This document shows, piece by piece, positions 61,867-64,000 of a DNA stretch of 64,000 nucleotides. The notes under the pieces were generated by a model, which was given only the letters and a program-made list of their open reading frames with translations, did not search any database and was not told the origin of the DNA. This DNA is from CAVQBP01 sp963723205 (GTDB lineage: Bacteria > Bacteroidota > Ignavibacteria > Ignavibacteriales > Ignavibacteriaceae), in the NCBI GenBank assembly GCA_963723205.1, contig CAVRQC010000033.1, positions 248,001 to 312,000 on the forward strand, written 5' to 3'. The translations under genes were made by a program, and so were the position numbers. Position 1 is the first letter of the stretch. Each line of letters starts with the position of its first letter.

Positions 61867-62003
61867 GAATATACTGATCTTAATTTATCAATTAGTAAAA
61901 AATTTTTAACGTATTGAAATACTGTAAAACAATTCCCGGATTCAAAAATTTACAGAACAAACAAGAAGATGCTGTATCTTAAGTGATATACGGAAATATT
62001 TAA

Positions 62004-63825
62004 TTACTTATACAAAAAATACTTCTTGGAAAATTCCCTGAACTCTGAAGCCTCTTTCTCAAAAAATGACTTTAAAGTTTTAACTTCAAAATTTCCGTTA
62101 ATCATTTTCCTGACTTTACTTGTGCCAATGACATTATCAAACATTCTAAACCTGCTTTTATTTTCATCTTTAAAAGAGATGAATCAGGATATAACTCTTT
62201 TAATGCCTGAATTATATAAAATTGTATCTGCATCAACTTAACATTTTTATAATCTGTAATATGAGTTTCTACTCCGCGAAGATTTTCACGTTTTCCGAAA
62301 CCGTAAAAAGGTTTGTAAGAAATTGGTCGAAAAATAACTCCTTCCAAATCATAACTATTCATTTTATCCGCAAGTTTTCTTGAATCAATCCAATCAGCGG
62401 CAAATGTACGGAAGGGAAGAGTATACCCAATCCCTATTGATATTGAATTCAATTCACCTACAATACCTGAAGAGACATAATAAAAAGGCGAGCTCATATC
62501 CGGTATATGAGGAGAAGTAGGCACCCACGGTAATCCCGTATCCATAAATGTCATTTCCCTGTTCCAACCTTCCATTTTAACAACAGTTAACTTGCATTTA
62601 ATTCCTCCCTGCAGCATTCCTTCATCATTTATCAGTGTTGCAAGTTCACCGCAGGTTAAACCATACACATAAGGAATTTTGTACATACTCACAAATGTAA
62701 AATGACCATCTTCAACAAGTCCGCCTTCAACCCTGCAGCCGTCTAAAGGATCCGGTCTGTCAAGTATTACGACTTCAATATTATTTTCAGCAGCGGCCTG
62801 CATTATTAGTCCCATCGTGCTTATATATGTGTAAACCTGCACCCGATGTCCTGGATATCATAAACCAGTACATCAATATTCTTCAGCATATTTGAATCAG
62901 GTCTGCGGGTCTTACCGTATAAAGAATAGACCGGGAGTTTTGTATATTCGTCGGTATAAGATTCAACATAATCACCAGCAACGAAATTTCCTCTGACGCC
63001 GTGTTCCGGTCCGAAAAGTGCAATAAGATTAACATTCGGTGATTCATTTAAAATATCAATAGTTGATTTCAATTTGCTGTCAACACCGGTAGGATTTGTA
63101 ACAAGTCCAACCCTTTTGCCTTTTAAAATGTCGAAATTTCTTTCTCTTAAAACTTCAATCCCTGTCTTTACTACCGGACCTTTTCTGAATAGTTCATCAT
63201 GATTAATTTTCGATCCTGCAAGCTTCTGAGCTACAAGTTTTTGAATTGTGTTATCCCTGATAAATCTGTAGAAATCTTCTCCCGGGCATAATGTTGAGGC
63301 ATAATCTTTATGTCCTTTAATATTGTTTATGGATACATTATATTTTTTTACCAGAAAGCTTGTTAAGTCAACAACAGCTTTTAGTTCTTTTTTGTTGAAT
63401 TTTTGAATTTCATAATTGCCCAATACACAAATAAGTGCATGACCGCGAACATCATAATCAGTATTTGTATCCCCGGGATATTTTAAAGGACGAGCTTCGT
63501 AAACATTTCCTTCCAAATCAATAATGTAATGATACGGAATATCCATCCAGCCTTTTTCTGTTCTGCTCCATGACTGCAGGTTTTTCAGGTAATCAATAAC
63601 ATTCTTACCTTCAGGGAAAAATTCACCGCTATGATGCAGAGTAATTTTTGTAATGGTTTGTTCGGGCAAAGTCTTTTCTCCCGGTTTCCATCCCCATTCT
63701 TCCCTGGTAATAACTTTTAAATCAGATGGATATTTAATATCTGATGTATTTGTTTCATATTTACTGGCTGAGCATCCGTATAGGGACAAAAAAATTAATA
63801 AGAAAATAGTTTTAAGATATTTCAA
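62004..63825 (-). pseudogene. N-acetylmuramoyl-L-alanine amidase fused to DUF1343/NamZ domain, broken by two frameshifts
   Basis: Starts at a TTG with the lipobox S-L-Y-G-C (Cys18). Residues about 38-190 are an Amidase_2 domain (T-L-H-H-S; G-H-K-D-Y-A-S-T-L-C-P-G, with His64 or His65, His172 and Cys180 as zinc ligands). From about 225 a NamZ domain begins (G-L-V-T-N-P-T; F-G-P-E-H-G-V-R-G). At about 62838 one base is missing: the frame leaves D-I-Q-D-I-G-C-R for a stop at 62821, while V-Y-T-Y-I-S-T-M-G continues in the next frame. At about 62177, in a T run, another base is missing: the frame stops at 62102, while M-F-D-N-V-I-G-T-S-K-V-R-K-M continues to a stop at 62004. Both could be real decay or sequencing error. 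If intact, it would combine amidase and muramidase steps. Confidence 0.82.
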
Positions 63826-64000
63826 TTTTATAACCCAGAATTAATACAGAAAATAATTATTGAAGTTTGCTTTTAAGATGATAAGAAAAAGTTAATCGCA
63901 TCTTAAATATAACAATTAGAATATTATCAAAAATTAAATGACCGCCAAAAGTTTTTAATGCTGTTTATTTTTAATAATTTTGAATAAATATAATCGGGTA
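63826..64000. promoter_or_regulatory. Upstream region of the peptidoglycan-recycling cluster
   Basis: AT-rich DNA before the first gene of the - strand cluster; it should hold its promoter. No operator, riboswitch or hairpin was recognised. Confidence 0.35.

Noticed and set aside
1..64000. tRNA, rRNA, CRISPR arrays, transposases, integrases
   Set aside because: I read through the window for them and found no convincing case; small RNAs cannot be excluded by eye.

Overview
The window (64 kb, AT-rich) looks like a member of the Ignavibacteria or a close Bacteroidota/Chlorobiota relative. Three secreted proteins end in a type IX secretion (T9SS) sorting domain opening with the N-Y-P-N-P-F-N-P signature typical of that group. 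There are many lipoproteins, and a TonB-dependent receptor stands without a SusD partner. The placement is inference from these traits.

Positions 1-43420 (+ strand) hold a long carbohydrate-utilisation region aimed mainly at pectin, above all rhamnogalacturonan I (RG-I). In order: a class II aldolase cut by the window edge, a PL9 pectate lyase, L-rhamnose mutarotase, a sialate-O-acetylesterase-type esterase, a sulfatase, an outer-membrane TonB receptor with a T9SS-sorted beta-helix partner, GH31, GH105, PL22, GH106 rhamnosidase, an SGNH esterase, GH3, a CE4 deacetylase, a GH43-like propeller, an alpha/beta hydrolase, GH115, GH2, an MFS sugar porter, a 1103-residue DUF5107-TPR protein, PL11 rhamnogalacturonan lyase and GH35. 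A convergent block on the - strand (43948-53864) adds PL26 exo-rhamnogalacturonan lyase, GH28, a PKD-containing sugar-binding protein, a second PL22-like propeller, a second GH105 and another GH43-like lipoprotein. Together they could cut RG-I (PL11, PL26, GH28), strip its galactan, arabinan and acetyl decorations, hydrolyse unsaturated ends (GH105), release rhamnose (GH106) and feed it inward (RhaM, MFS porter).

Positions 54257-56568 (+) hold three small genes: a Cys-rich DUF6144-like protein, an exported alpha/beta hydrolase and an exported metallo-beta-lactamase-fold protein. They are followed by the ruins of a GH2 gene. Positions 57443-63825 (-) form a peptidoglycan-recycling cluster: a NamZ-type exo-muramidase, a sodium:solute symporter, a VanX/DdpX dipeptidase, a YkuD-type L,D-transpeptidase-like protein, and an amidase-NamZ fusion broken by two frameshifts.

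The most unusual signal is gene-end shuffling. The CE4 gene and the MFS-DUF5107 pair each lie between an intact glycosidase gene and a second, decayed copy of that gene's 3' end (GH3 and GH2 respectively). Separately, GH115 and PL26, unrelated enzymes 27 kb apart, share a homologous signal-peptide leader at DNA level. Other points are a tandem pair of LacI-type operators upstream of the TonB receptor, MITE-like palindromes, and several glycosidase relics. No transcriptional regulator, tRNA, rRNA, CRISPR array or transposase gene was seen.
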